Source: Phocaeicola dorei (GTDB lineage: Bacteria; Bacteroidota; Bacteroidia; Bacteroidales; Bacteroidaceae). From it: a stretch of DNA of 64,000 nucleotides. The position numbers were made by a program, and so were the translations under genes. The stretch is from assembly GCF_013009555.1 (NCBI RefSeq), contig NZ_CP046176.1, forward strand, positions 2,821,501 to 2,885,500, in the 5' to 3' direction. Positions 37,394-47,070 of the stretch are shown here, one piece after another. The notes beneath the pieces were generated by a model. That model saw only the letters and a program-made list of their open reading frames with translations. It did not search any database and was not told the origin of the DNA. Within the stretch, counting starts at the first letter, position 1; every line of letters begins with the position of its first letter.

Positions 37394-38069
37394 AATTATG
37401 TTATTGTGCCTGTTCTGTATGGCAGTTTCAGGTACAGTCACTGTTGCCAATGCTCAAAGCATAGTCAGTGACAGTGAAAAGCAGAAGCAGTGGAAGTCAA
37501 TGGAGAACGGTCCGTGGGATTTTGCTCCGGACTGGTATTACTTTTTCCTGCACAAGAAATACTCAGGTGCGGAAATGTACTGGAAATGGGACTGGTTCAA
37601 CTCCGGATTCCGTGTCCGTTTCAAGGAACCAAAGTCTGATGTAAAACGTATCATGCCGGTGCGTGTGACTGCCGAAGAGACGCAGAGACAGAAAATCAAA
37701 AAAGTGGAGAGTGAGCGCAAATATATCGAGGAACTGTATAAGGAAGAACTGGCAAGGGAGGCTGACAGAAATGTTGACCTGATGTATGCCACTTACAAGG
37801 ACGAGTTCAACCGTATGCAGGACTGTATCACGGACGGACTGCTCTATTGTATGCAGAAGAGTGACGGCAAGCTCCGCTATCAGGTGGACGAGCTGAGCCG
37901 CCAGAATGAGATACTCTGTGCGGATATAGCCTATATACACAAAACCGGTGTCGGCTATGGACTGGAGAACGCCAAGCGGCAGAAGGCATATGAGGAAGCC
38001 AAATCCAGGATGGCAGAACTGGTCAACAGGACTGCACACCTTTGTGCCGTTGCCGCTACGCATTATTGA
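37383..38069 (+). CDS. Exported tra-operon protein (DUF5045-like)
   Basis: A signal peptide (about 1-24, ending VANAQS) is followed by an aromatic-rich block (about 40-75: DWYYFFLHKKYSGAEMYWKWDWF) and a long charged coiled-coil-like region (about 100-215). I place it with DUF5045-like proteins of Bacteroidales transfer operons on layout, with moderate doubt. It overlaps the previous gene and precedes traJ by 32 bases. Confidence 0.55.
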   Translation: MQVRIMLLCLFCMAVSGTVTVANAQSIVSDSEKQKQWKSMENGPWDFAPDWYYFFLHKKYSGAEMYWKWDWFNSGFRVRFKEPKSDVKRIMPVRVTAEETQRQKIKKVESERKYIEELYKEELAREADRNVDLMYATYKDEFNRMQDCITDGLLYCMQKSDGKLRYQVDELSRQNEILCADIAYIHKTGVGYGLENAKRQKAYEEAKSRMAELVNRTAHLCAVAATHY

Positions 38070-38101
38070 AAAACAAGTAAAAACAAATAACATTTTAAGA
38101 T

Positions 38102-39229
38102 ATGGATTTATTGTTTATTCCGCTGACAATAGGACTTCCGGCCATTGACGAAAGTCTGGAAAAGCTGCTGACGGCCATGGAGACATTTCCCAATGTGGCT
38201 GTTCTTGGTGATGCCGTTTCAATGGCAAAGGCTCTCGGTCTGTGCCTGGCCCTGTGTGTCGGTTCATACGAATGCTGGATGATGATGCTCGGAAGGCGTG
38301 GTATGGATGTCATGAAGCTGTTGCGCATCATCGGCATTTCCCTGTGTATTTCATCCTCTTCATGGATATGCTCGGCTTTGCAGATTCCGGGAAAGAGTCT
38401 GGAGTCCGCTACATGGGCTATGGCCAAGGCAAAGAACAAGGAAGTGGCGGCCTTCGAGCTGAAGGTGGCACAGAAACAGAGTGAATATCTCGACAGGCTG
38501 AGAACCGTACAGGACTCCATAGCCACGGCAAAGCAGGTGGCCGAAATCGGTCAGGATGCTGCCTGGTGGGACAAGCTGATATATAATGTGGAGAATCTAG
38601 GCTCGACCATCAACAACTACGCCCAGAGGGCTGCCGTGGCGGCTGAGACGAAGGTCAGTGAATGGATAAACGATGTAATACGCTTTGTCGGGGAACTGAT
38701 TTTCCAGATGTCGTATTACGGGATGCTCGTGGCACAGAGGATTTTCATGGCCATCATGATGATATTCTGTCCGATCATGTTTGCCCTCTCGCTGGCACCG
38801 CCATGGAACTCGGCCTGGAGTCAATGGATGTCCAAGTTCCTTTCCCTCTCATTATGGGGATTCGTGACCTACATGTGTATCTATTATATAGACTTCATCC
38901 TTCTTTATAACCTGCAGCAGGATCTGGTGGCATACGACCATCTGCTTCATGGCTCGGTAAACTCCTGGGAACAGATTGGCGCACTGGGACTGCAGGGAAT
39001 AGGCTCCAACTGTATGTATGCCATGGGTATGCTCGTGGGTGCCTATATCATACGCTTCGTTCCTGAAGTGGCTTCATGGCTGATTCCGGGAGGTGTAAGT
39101 TCGGGTACGGGTTCCGTTGCCGGTTCGGCTGCAATGGGCATCACTTCGGCTGCAGGTGGTATGGCCGGAAGTATGGCAGGTTCTGCCATGAAAGGAACGG
39201 GTTCAGCTGTCAGGTCATTGGTCAAATAA
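38102..39229 (+). CDS. traJ: Conjugal transfer protein TraJ (VirB6-like)
   Basis: A polytopic inner-membrane channel part. Several membrane spans are visible (about 40-60, 70-90, 200-232, 240-275 and 310-340), with an amphipathic charged stretch at about 100-170. The SEWINDVIRFVGELIFQMSYYGMLVAQ segment is typical of TraJ. The end is rich in Gly, Ala, Ser and Met (low complexity). The order traJ-K-L-M-N-O follows. Confidence 0.85.
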   Translation: MDLLFIPLTIGLPAIDESLEKLLTAMETFPNVAVLGDAVSMAKALGLCLALCVGSYECWMMMLGRRGMDVMKLLRIIGISLCISSSSWICSALQIPGKSLESATWAMAKAKNKEVAAFELKVAQKQSEYLDRLRTVQDSIATAKQVAEIGQDAAWWDKLIYNVENLGSTINNYAQRAAVAAETKVSEWINDVIRFVGELIFQMSYYGMLVAQRIFMAIMMIFCPIMFALSLAPPWNSAWSQWMSKFLSLSLWGFVTYMCIYYIDFILLYNLQQDLVAYDHLLHGSVNSWEQIGALGLQGIGSNCMYAMGMLVGAYIIRFVPEVASWLIPGGVSSGTGSVAGSAAMGITSAAGGMAGSMAGSAMKGTGSAVRSLVK

Positions 39230-39247
39230 CTTAAAATCTTTCATTAT

Positions 39248-39844
39248 ATGCTTATCGAATCACTTGCACAGAAAACCAGACTGGCCATGATGACGGTATT
39301 TGCGGTAATCGGAGGCTGCACCGTCATCTGTGCCTTTACGGTCTGGTGCTGCATTTCCCTTGTCAATGAGGAAAGGCAGCAGATTTATGTACTTGACGGA
39401 GACATTCCGTTTCTTGCCGAGCGTGCACGGCTGGAAGCCAACTTCACCATGGAGGCCAAGGCGCACATACAGTTATTCCACCAGTATTTCTTCAATCTGC
39501 CGCCCGACAACGACTATATCAAATGGACGGTAGGGAAAGCAATGTATATGGCTGACGGGACTGCGCTGAAACAGAAACAGGCCATGGACGAGAACGGTTT
39601 CTACTCGGACATCATTTCCTCTTCGGCTGTCTGTACCATCATGTGTGACTCCATTCAGTTTGACGAACATGAACGGAAGTTTACCTATTACGGTACGCAG
39701 CTTATCAAGCGCAGGACCAGGGATATCAGACGCTCGATGGTGACAACAGGTTACATCGAGTCCGTACCGAGAACAAGGAACAATCCCCACGGTCTGCTCA
39801 TTACCGGCTGGAGGACTCTTGAAAACAGGGATTTGGACTATTGA
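39248..39844 (+). CDS. traK: Conjugal transfer protein TraK (VirB8-like)
   Basis: One N-terminal membrane span (about 15-38) then a periplasmic domain of 160 residues. The ARLEANFTMEAKAHIQLFHQYFFNLPPDN segment (about 58-86) and IESVPRTRNNPHGLLITGW (about 170-190) are TraK-type motifs. It sits directly after traJ and before traL, and forms part of the periplasmic scaffold of the transfer channel. Confidence 0.85.
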   Translation: MLIESLAQKTRLAMMTVFAVIGGCTVICAFTVWCCISLVNEERQQIYVLDGDIPFLAERARLEANFTMEAKAHIQLFHQYFFNLPPDNDYIKWTVGKAMYMADGTALKQKQAMDENGFYSDIISSSAVCTIMCDSIQFDEHERKFTYYGTQLIKRRTRDIRRSMVTTGYIESVPRTRNNPHGLLITGWRTLENRDLDY

Positions 39845-39856
39845 TATACGGATATT

Positions 39857-40345
39857 ATGAAATCATTCAGAAAAAAGATACAGGAAAGCCGTCTGAAAAC
39901 ACATCTGCTTGTCAGGTCGTGGTTGCAGCCCAAACTGGGTGTCATCGGAACAAGATACCGTCTGGCCGCAAGAATCAGACTGGCCAACAGATGGGCGGCT
40001 AAACATCCGAAAACGACATTCGCAGGTGTAGCGGGAACGCTGCTTCTGCTACTTGTCAGTACTTTTGCCATAGATTCCGGCAACGGGAAACAGAGTGAAC
40101 CGGATGTCAGTTCGATTACCAATATGGAACCGGTGTTTCAGGGATTCCGTACCATCCAGGCAAACAAGGACATTCACCGCAGTGCATTGACGGACATGAC
40201 GGTAAAGGGACAGTTACTGCATCATGAACTGGACTCCATGATTGCCATACCTGTAAAGAGCCGTGAGGATTCCTTGCGGATCATCCTCAAATACCGGCAG
40301 CTGGAAAATATAGTCAAATCCATTAAAAACAATGATAACCCATGA
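39857..40345 (+). CDS. traL: Conjugal transfer protein TraL-like
   Basis: A 162-residue protein with a basic N-terminal region (about 1-50), one membrane helix (about 55-73) and a periplasmic tail. It is placed as TraL by order and size: it follows traK and its end overlaps the traM start by 4 bases. The N-terminal basic stretch is longer than in many relatives. Confidence 0.65.
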   Translation: MKSFRKKIQESRLKTHLLVRSWLQPKLGVIGTRYRLAARIRLANRWAAKHPKTTFAGVAGTLLLLLVSTFAIDSGNGKQSEPDVSSITNMEPVFQGFRTIQANKDIHRSALTDMTVKGQLLHHELDSMIAIPVKSREDSLRIILKYRQLENIVKSIKNNDNP

Positions 40346-41553
40346 TTAAGATTAATTTCAAACAGCCCAAGTATATCTTTCCGCTGGTCATATTCGTTCC
40401 GCTGTGCGCACTGGTATACTTTGTGATGCAGACCTTCTCCGGCGGTGAGGAGACTGCCGGAACGGTAGCTACAGACCGTATCAACATGGAACTTCCCCAG
40501 GCCAATGCAGAGGAAGCCGGAGACAAGATGTATGAGATGTCCAGACGTTTCGGTGACGAGGATGCCTTCACAGCTGTCAGCGGTATCGGAGAAGAAGAAC
40601 AGAAGAAGGAGGAACTGGAACACGGGTACAGCGAGGAGGAATTGAACCGTCTGGATGCTGCTGAAGCTGAAAGACAGCGGCAGCAGAGGGAACTTGAAGA
40701 ACTGGAGCGTTCCCTTGCCGAATCAAGAAAGCATATCAATGCATATGCTTACGGAAACGGTCCTTCGGGAAACAGTGAAACAGGTTACGGAGGTATGGGA
40801 TATTCCTCACAGGACGAGTTTGCACGTGACCTTGAAGAGATTCAGCGAAGGAGCTATGAACGGCAGAAAGCCATTGAAAGCGGACTGGGTATCAAAAACC
40901 CGGAAGCAGAAGAAGCGGAAAGAAAGCACAAGGCTGATTCCATAGCTAAAGTGCGTCAGGAGGAAAGGGAACGCAACCGTCCGAGTCTGGTAATCAAGTC
41001 TGATGACACCAATGCCGACAGGTTCAATACGGTTACTGCTCCGGATGAATTTGCCGAGAACAAGCTGATACGTGCCATGATTGACCAGACTACAAAGGCG
41101 CATGAAGGTACACGTCTGCGGTTCAAGCTTCTGGATGATGTGACGGTAAGCGGCACAAGGCTAAAGAAGGGAACTTACCTCTATGGAACGGTAACCGGTT
41201 TCGGACAGCAGCGTGTCAGGGCTTCCATAACCAGTATTCTTGTCGGCGACAGATTCATAAAGGTTAAGCTTTCGGTTTTTGACAATGACGGTATGGAAGG
41301 CTTCTATGTTCCTGAATCGGCTTTCAGAGATTTTATGAAGGATGCAGGTTCCAATACGGTACAACAGAATATCAGTTTTGAATCCAGTGACGGTTACGGT
41401 ACTGGGATTTCCACGGAAGCTATTGCACTTCAGTCACTGCAGAACATGTATAACTCTGCAACTTCTGCCATATCTTCCAATATCAGAAAGAACAAGGCAA
41501 AAATCAAGTACAATACCATCGTTTATCTGATAAACTCGGAAGATGCACGCTGA
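40342..41553 (+). CDS. traM: Conjugal transfer protein TraM (VirB10-like)
   Basis: Spans the envelope and links the inner and outer parts of the channel. One membrane helix (about 11-30), then a long Glu/Arg-rich linker (about 50-230), then the C-terminal beta-rich domain of the VirB10/TraM type (TRLRFKLLDDVTVSGTRLKKG and GTYLYGTVTGFGQQRVR, about 255-300). The length (403 aa) fits. It overlaps traL by 4 bases. Confidence 0.88.
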   Translation: MIKINFKQPKYIFPLVIFVPLCALVYFVMQTFSGGEETAGTVATDRINMELPQANAEEAGDKMYEMSRRFGDEDAFTAVSGIGEEEQKKEELEHGYSEEELNRLDAAEAERQRQQRELEELERSLAESRKHINAYAYGNGPSGNSETGYGGMGYSSQDEFARDLEEIQRRSYERQKAIESGLGIKNPEAEEAERKHKADSIAKVRQEERERNRPSLVIKSDDTNADRFNTVTAPDEFAENKLIRAMIDQTTKAHEGTRLRFKLLDDVTVSGTRLKKGTYLYGTVTGFGQQRVRASITSILVGDRFIKVKLSVFDNDGMEGFYVPESAFRDFMKDAGSNTVQQNISFESSDGYGTGISTEAIALQSLQNMYNSATSAISSNIRKNKAKIKYNTIVYLINSEDAR

Positions 41554-41603
41554 TATATCTGAATACAGCAAAGAAAATTATAGTAACATTTTAATATTCC
41601 AAT

Positions 41604-42491
41604 ATGAAAACCAGAATTATTCTGATAATATGCCTTATCACAGGCATAGCCGTACATCTGTCGGCCAACGAGAAGATATACATCAACCGGGAAGTGACCA
41701 CGCACATTGTAATGCCGGAGAACATTAAAATGGTGGATATTTCCACTACTAAAATTATAGGCAACCAGTGTACAGACAATATAGTCCGCATCAAGCCTTA
41801 TCTGGAGAATGATTCCATATCGTCTGAAGGTTACAGCGAAAATGAACTGCTGGGTACACTCACCATTATCGGTGAGCGTCATATCGCCCAGTATGACATC
41901 CTATATACCGAATCACCCAAATATGCTTCTACCATCTACAATGTATCCTACAATGAGACACAGTCCTATATCAATCCGGAGGTTTCCATGCCGATGGCCG
42001 AGATTGCACGATATGCCTGGGCTGTCTATGGAAGCAGGAGAAAGTTCAACCAGATTGTATCAGACAAAAACGGAATCAGGGCATACATCAACAATATCTA
42101 TTCCATCGGTGACTATTTCTTTCTGGACTATACGCTGAAGAACAGGACCAGGATTGCATACGACATTGAGGAGATAAGGGTAAAACTTACTGACAAAAAG
42201 GAAACAAAGGCAACCAACTCACAGACCATAGAGCTTACTCCTGTATTTTCCATGAACAACACCAGTAAGTTCAGGAAGGACTACAGGAACGTGCTTGTGA
42301 TTCCGAAACTGACTTTCCCTGAAGAGAAGGTGCTTCGTCTGGAGATTTCCGAGAACCAGATTAGCGGACGTGTGGTGGTACTCACCATCGAGTATGAGGA
42401 CATTCTCAATGCGGACGGTTTCGACTCGGATATTCTGGACGATGCCGACTATTACCCCTACTATTATATTGATCATTCCATAAAAAGATAG
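41604..42491 (+). CDS. traN: Conjugal transfer protein TraN (VirB9-like)
   Basis: A secreted periplasmic or outer-membrane-core protein: signal peptide (about 1-20, ending HLSANE), then a beta-rich domain with the IYINREVTTHIVMPENIKMVDIST segment of TraN, and a C-terminal domain with RVVVLTIEYEDILNADGF. It is usually found between TraM and TraO, as here. It pairs with TraM in the outer part of the channel. Confidence 0.85.
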   Translation: MKTRIILIICLITGIAVHLSANEKIYINREVTTHIVMPENIKMVDISTTKIIGNQCTDNIVRIKPYLENDSISSEGYSENELLGTLTIIGERHIAQYDILYTESPKYASTIYNVSYNETQSYINPEVSMPMAEIARYAWAVYGSRRKFNQIVSDKNGIRAYINNIYSIGDYFFLDYTLKNRTRIAYDIEEIRVKLTDKKETKATNSQTIELTPVFSMNNTSKFRKDYRNVLVIPKLTFPEEKVLRLEISENQISGRVVVLTIEYEDILNADGFDSDILDDADYYPYYYIDHSIKR

Positions 42492-42494
42492 GCC

Positions 42495-42968
42495 ATGAAG
42501 AAGATTCTGTTCATTCTGTTTTGCTCGGTTGCATCCATCGGTGCATCGGCACAGACCGGAAAGGTTTCCGTCAATGCCGGATTCCTTTTTCCAAGTACGC
42601 TGAATGCCACTTTGGGTTATGAGTATCCGCTTTCATACGGAAATGCGGTCGAAGTATATGGTGAGGTCGGGAATCACTGGCAGAAGCCGGTATGTCACAA
42701 TTTCTGGAAAGGATATTTCTGGGATGGAGGTATGGTTTACAAGCACCGTCTGGCACGGTACAAGAACGGCATGATGCGCCTTCGTCTGGGGTCTCAGTTT
42801 GGTGCAGTACAGAAGAAGTTCTTCTTCGGGCTGGAGGCCGGATTTGAATACAGCTATGTGTTCCGCAGCGGACTGGAGTTTTCAATAATCCAGAAGAACA
42901 ATGTGAACTTCCTGCATGGGGATACCTTTCGCAACGGTCTGCTGCTGGGTATAAAGATTCCTTTCTGA
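42495..42968 (+). CDS. traO: Conjugal transfer protein TraO (outer-membrane beta-barrel-like)
   Basis: The signal peptide ends SIGASAQT (about residue 20). The mature 137 residues have alternating beta-strand patterns, and the protein ends in Phe (KIPF), typical of outer-membrane barrels. Position (after traN by 3 bases) and size match TraO of Bacteroidales elements. Confidence 0.8.
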   Translation: MKKILFILFCSVASIGASAQTGKVSVNAGFLFPSTLNATLGYEYPLSYGNAVEVYGEVGNHWQKPVCHNFWKGYFWDGGMVYKHRLARYKNGMMRLRLGSQFGAVQKKFFFGLEAGFEYSYVFRSGLEFSIIQKNNVNFLHGDTFRNGLLLGIKIPF

Positions 42969-42988
42969 CAATATAAATCTTACGGCGT

Positions 42989-45298
42989 ATGGCATTTGAG
43001 GAGACAAGGGAACAGCAGCAGATGTACAACTACTTCAGGAGCTGCATCTATATCTTTCTGATTATTGAAATCATCATGAACCTGCCTGTTACGGCAGACA
43101 ACAGGGTTACTCAGTTCGTACTCGACCTGCTGGCACGGTTCAGGGTATTCAATTCCGTATCGGGATGCAAGGTGACCGAACTGATATGCATCTGTATTGT
43201 CTGTATCGGCACAAAGGCTGAAAAGTCCCTGAAGTTCAATGTAAGGACAATGGTCATCTATCCGGTACTGGCCGGTCTGACACTTGTAGGACTTTGTTTT
43301 GTATTCCATGGCATGAGTTTTGGATTCAACTGGATGGGATTTCCTGCCAACCGTCTTCTGTATGCGGTATGTTCGGTGGTGGGTACCATGCTGGTGCATC
43401 AGGGACTGGACGGCATAGCCAAGTATTACAACTATAAGGTTGGTGAGGACCGTTTCAACTTTGAGAACGAATCGTTCCAGCAGTCGGAAACGCTGGTCAG
43501 CAATGATTACTCAGTGAACATTCCGATGATATACTACTGGAAAAAGAAGATGCACAAAGGATGGATCAATATCATCAATCCGTTCCGTGGTACGATTGTA
43601 CTGGGTACGCCGGGTTCGGGTAAGTCTTTCGGTATCATTGACCCGTTCATCAGGCAGCACTCTGCAAAGGGCTTTGCCATGATGGTATATGACTTCAAGT
43701 TTCCGACACTTGCACAGACGCTTTTCTATCAGTACTGCAAGAACAGGAAAGTCGGTAAACTGCCTCAGAACTGCGGATTCCGTATAGTAAATTTTACCGA
43801 TGTGGAATACTCCAACCGTATCAATCCGATTCAGCGGAAATATATCCCGGATCTGGCTGCCGCTTCTGAAACGGCGGCTACTCTTTTGGCCTCACTCAAC
43901 AAGGGAGGTGGAGAGAAGAAGGGCGGTTCGGAAGCTTTCTTTACCAACTCTGCGGAAAACTTCCTGGCTGCCATCATATATTTCTTTGTGAACTTCCATC
44001 CGGTCGGGTTCAGGAACGGGAAGAAGCTTAGACGCTTCATATCACTGGAGGGAAAGAAGCTGGAGATTGTCATACGCAACTGGGATGACTTCAATGCCAT
44101 CGACAAGGACGGCAATGTGGTGCTTGATTTCGTGGATGAGAACGGCAATGACGTATCGACTGACGAGGACCGTATGTTTGTTGACCTGAACGGATACAGC
44201 TATAAGGACAGGACCAGCAGGAAGATTCTGATTCAAAGGTGCTGGTATGAGGATGAGCATGGCAATGAGGTGGAACCGGATACCGTAACCGGAGAGTTCT
44301 CGGATATGCCGCATGTGCTTTCATTTCTTGGAAGACCATACGACCAGGTATTCAATATCCTGATGCAGGATGACAGGATTGCTTCACTGATGGCTCCGTT
44401 CAAGAGTGCTTACGAAAACAAGGCGAATGACCAGCTGGAAGGTATGGTCGGTACGCTACGTGTGAATGCTGCACGCCTTGTATCTCCGGAAGCATACTGG
44501 GTATTCACCGGGGATGATTTCGACCTGAAGATTTCTGACAGGGTAAATCCGAGTTATCTTGTAATTGCCAATGACCCGGAAAAGGAACAGGTTATCGGCT
44601 CGCTCAATGCCCTGGTACTGAACCGACTGATTACAAGGGTAAACTCAAAGGGCAATATACCGGTGAGCATCATCGTGGACGAGCTTCCGACACTGTACTT
44701 TCACAAGATAGACCGTCTTATCGGTACGGCTCGTTCCAACAAGGTTGCCGTAACTTTAGGTTTCCAGGAGCTTCCACAGCTGGAAGCTGACTACGGTAAG
44801 GTCGGTATGCAGAAGATTATCACCACCTGCGGTAATATCTTCATGGGTGCGGCACGTAACAAGGAGACGCTGGAGTGGGCACAGAATGATGTATTCGGAA
44901 AGGCAAAGCAGACTTCACGCTCCATTTCCATCAATGACCACAAGGTATCAACCACAATATCTGAGAAGATGGACTTTCTGGTTCCCGCAGCCAAGATTGC
45001 GGATATGGCTACCGGCTGGCTGGCCGGGCAGGCTGCACGTGACTTTACGGCTACTGATGACAGTATGCTTGACCATTTTGACATCGAGCAGTCGGAAGAG
45101 TTCAAGACTACCAAGTATTTCTGCAAGACACACTTTGATATGAAAAAGATTAAGGACGAGGAAAAACACTATGTGGCTCTACCCAAAATCTATGAGTTCA
45201 AGAACGACAAAGAGAAGGAAATCCTGCTCAACCGTAACTTCAAGCGTGTGAACCAGGAAGTGGAGGATATGGTAAAGGAACTTCTCGGTATCAGTTAA
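42989..45298 (+). CDS. Type IV coupling protein (VirD4/TraG-like)
   Basis: Brings the relaxase-DNA complex to the secretion channel using ATP. The N-terminus has membrane helices (about 14-34, 88-105 and 120-140). The motor domain then shows Walker A LGTPGSGKSFGIID (about residue 206-219) and Walker B IIVDELPTLYF (about 565-575), with the SLNKGGGEKKGGSEAFF and LAAIIYFFVNF segments between them. This is the MobC/TraG coupling protein type of Bacteroidales ICEs. At 769 residues it is somewhat long. It ends the first tra block before traX. Confidence 0.9.
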   Translation: MAFEETREQQQMYNYFRSCIYIFLIIEIIMNLPVTADNRVTQFVLDLLARFRVFNSVSGCKVTELICICIVCIGTKAEKSLKFNVRTMVIYPVLAGLTLVGLCFVFHGMSFGFNWMGFPANRLLYAVCSVVGTMLVHQGLDGIAKYYNYKVGEDRFNFENESFQQSETLVSNDYSVNIPMIYYWKKKMHKGWINIINPFRGTIVLGTPGSGKSFGIIDPFIRQHSAKGFAMMVYDFKFPTLAQTLFYQYCKNRKVGKLPQNCGFRIVNFTDVEYSNRINPIQRKYIPDLAAASETAATLLASLNKGGGEKKGGSEAFFTNSAENFLAAIIYFFVNFHPVGFRNGKKLRRFISLEGKKLEIVIRNWDDFNAIDKDGNVVLDFVDENGNDVSTDEDRMFVDLNGYSYKDRTSRKILIQRCWYEDEHGNEVEPDTVTGEFSDMPHVLSFLGRPYDQVFNILMQDDRIASLMAPFKSAYENKANDQLEGMVGTLRVNAARLVSPEAYWVFTGDDFDLKISDRVNPSYLVIANDPEKEQVIGSLNALVLNRLITRVNSKGNIPVSIIVDELPTLYFHKIDRLIGTARSNKVAVTLGFQELPQLEADYGKVGMQKIITTCGNIFMGAARNKETLEWAQNDVFGKAKQTSRSISINDHKVSTTISEKMDFLVPAAKIADMATGWLAGQAARDFTATDDSMLDHFDIEQSEEFKTTKYFCKTHFDMKKIKDEEKHYVALPKIYEFKNDKEKEILLNRNFKRVNQEVEDMVKELLGIS

Positions 45299-45309
45299 AT
45301 ATTTAATTT

Positions 45310-45990
45310 ATGAATATGACCTTAAAACCGGCATTCGGACTTAGCGGCAGTGCCCTGAAAGTCATTGCCATGATTTCCATGGTGATAGACCATATTGCTC
45401 TCTATCTGTTGGAGCACGGTACCGTATTATACGAAACGATGCGCTGTATCGGGCGCATCGCTTTTCCTGTGTTTGCCTTCCTGATAGCAGAAGGATTTAT
45501 CCATACAAGAAGCAGGTACAGGTATTTCTTTACTCTGCTGGGCTTTGCCGTAATCAGTGAAATACCCTGGTATCTGCTGAATGGTGCTGACGGGACATAT
45601 AATGTGATGTTTACACTGGCTTTGGGCCTGGCCACACTCATGGTTCTTGAAAATCTTCTGCAACGTAGTCTGGTACTGGGATTTCTTTGGACACTTGGCA
45701 TGGCCGGACTCGCTTCATGGCTTGGAGTGGATTATGAGTGGAGAGGGATTCTGATAATTGTTGCCTCTTATCTTTTTAATGGATATGGTCACTCTTTCAC
45801 ATATAGCAGAGATATGCAATTTTTTTGCACATTTGCTTTGGTGATACACTATGGGGTTATTGGTGCTGTAATGGCCTGCATGATTCTTTATGTATATAAT
45901 GGAACAAGAGGATTTGTGCAGGGAAGCATAGCTAAATATGGTTTCTATGCTTTTTACCCTGTACATCTATTATTTATATCAATGAATTGA
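45310..45990 (+). CDS. TraX family protein
   Basis: A polytopic membrane protein with about seven hydrophobic spans. The opening LSGSALKVIAMISMVIDHIAL is the TraX family start, and residues about 40-60 (MRCIGRIAFPVFAFLIAEGF) the second motif. In the F plasmid TraX N-acetylates the pilin; in Bacteroidales ICEs its role is not proved. The last 80 codons are AT-rich, approaching the base composition of the insertion that follows 10 bases downstream. Confidence 0.85.
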   Translation: MNMTLKPAFGLSGSALKVIAMISMVIDHIALYLLEHGTVLYETMRCIGRIAFPVFAFLIAEGFIHTRSRYRYFFTLLGFAVISEIPWYLLNGADGTYNVMFTLALGLATLMVLENLLQRSLVLGFLWTLGMAGLASWLGVDYEWRGILIIVASYLFNGYGHSFTYSRDMQFFCTFALVIHYGVIGAVMACMILYVYNGTRGFVQGSIAKYGFYAFYPVHLLFISMN

Positions 45991-45999
45991 AACAATCAT

Positions 46000-47070
46000 T
46001 TATGCAGCTTTATAAAATTCATTTCTTAAATTTTCATATGTTACAGAAATATCATTACTTGCTTCTATAACAGAATCTACTATGTCACTTGAATTACCTT
46101 TTGGTATTATTCTACGTTCTGCCAATTCTTTAAGAAATTTAGTAGTAGTTCGTAATAAGTATAAAAGGTCATCAGGTATTTCTTTAATATTGTTATAATA
46201 TTTTACAGAAATTATGTTTAGGATGTTTTCAATAGTTGGAATAAACTTTGAATTAATATCTGTGTATATATTAGCAATATTATTTAAAGCTATTGAAAGA
46301 TTTTTAATTTTTTGATTGTCACTATTCATCTTTTCAAATACTAATCTTGATTGTTTTTGTATTTGAGAAAATTTTTCTTCTAATTGTTTTATTTTCTTTT
46401 TCACAAGAATTGGCGTTAATATATAAGGGAATACTGGTATCATAGGAATATATTCCAATATTTGTGCATATTGGTCATTCTGTATTAATTGGAATTCTTT
46501 ATTTATATAACTGAATTCCTCATTCATTTTGAATATTCTATAATCTATAAACTCCATAGGGTAATCACCAAGCTGACTATCTATACCAAGTTCACATAGT
46601 TTGTTTACCACTTTCTGAAGTATATAGTCTTTCATAATAGGTTTACGTTTATTTATTATATCTATTTGTGCCTGGACATCACAGATATACTTTTCATGGC
46701 TCTCAACATAATTTATATATTCTTTTTTAGCTGTTTTGATATATTCTGTTATGTTTTTTCTTATCTTCGCAAGTTTCTTTCCAGGGAAAATAAAATCAGA
46801 AATAATATCCCATACTACATCTAAAATTGCATTAGGTATATTGGGGACACAATTAATATAGCGAGCCCCCGGATACATAGAAGCTAGAATCCAATTTTGC
46901 GTTTGAATAGACTTTGAAAGAAAATCCTTATCCTTCTTAAGGTCATTCACATTATTACCATACTTCATTATTAGTTTTACATTATCATTATTTAAGATAA
47001 TCGTTGAAGCATATGATGACGATACGGTATATTTAATAATGTTTCTAATTTCTGAATCTATTGTTTTCAT
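46000..47070 (-). CDS. Unknown coiled-coil/membrane protein (356 aa), second gene of an AT-rich module
   Basis: No known family. The N-terminal region has a hydrophobic stretch (about 75-98), a charged helical section follows (about 100-200), and a likely membrane-spanning hairpin (IPMIPVFPYILTPILVKKK, about 205-225) precedes a coiled coil (about 225-260). The start ATG overlaps the stop of the upstream gene (TAATG, 47068-47072), so translation is coupled to it. An upstream ATG (47082) is inside the preceding gene and less likely. The Lys/Ile-rich composition sets it apart from the tra genes around it. Confidence 0.75.
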   Translation of the reverse strand: MKTIDSEIRNIIKYTVSSSYASTIILNNDNVKLIMKYGNNVNDLKKDKDFLSKSIQTQNWILASMYPGARYINCVPNIPNAILDVVWDIISDFIFPGKKLAKIRKNITEYIKTAKKEYINYVESHEKYICDVQAQIDIINKRKPIMKDYILQKVVNKLCELGIDSQLGDYPMEFIDYRIFKMNEEFSYINKEFQLIQNDQYAQILEYIPMIPVFPYILTPILVKKKIKQLEEKFSQIQKQSRLVFEKMNSDNQKIKNLSIALNNIANIYTDINSKFIPTIENILNIISVKYYNNIKEIPDDLLYLLRTTTKFLKELAERRIIPKGNSSDIVDSVIEASNDISVTYENLRNEFYKAA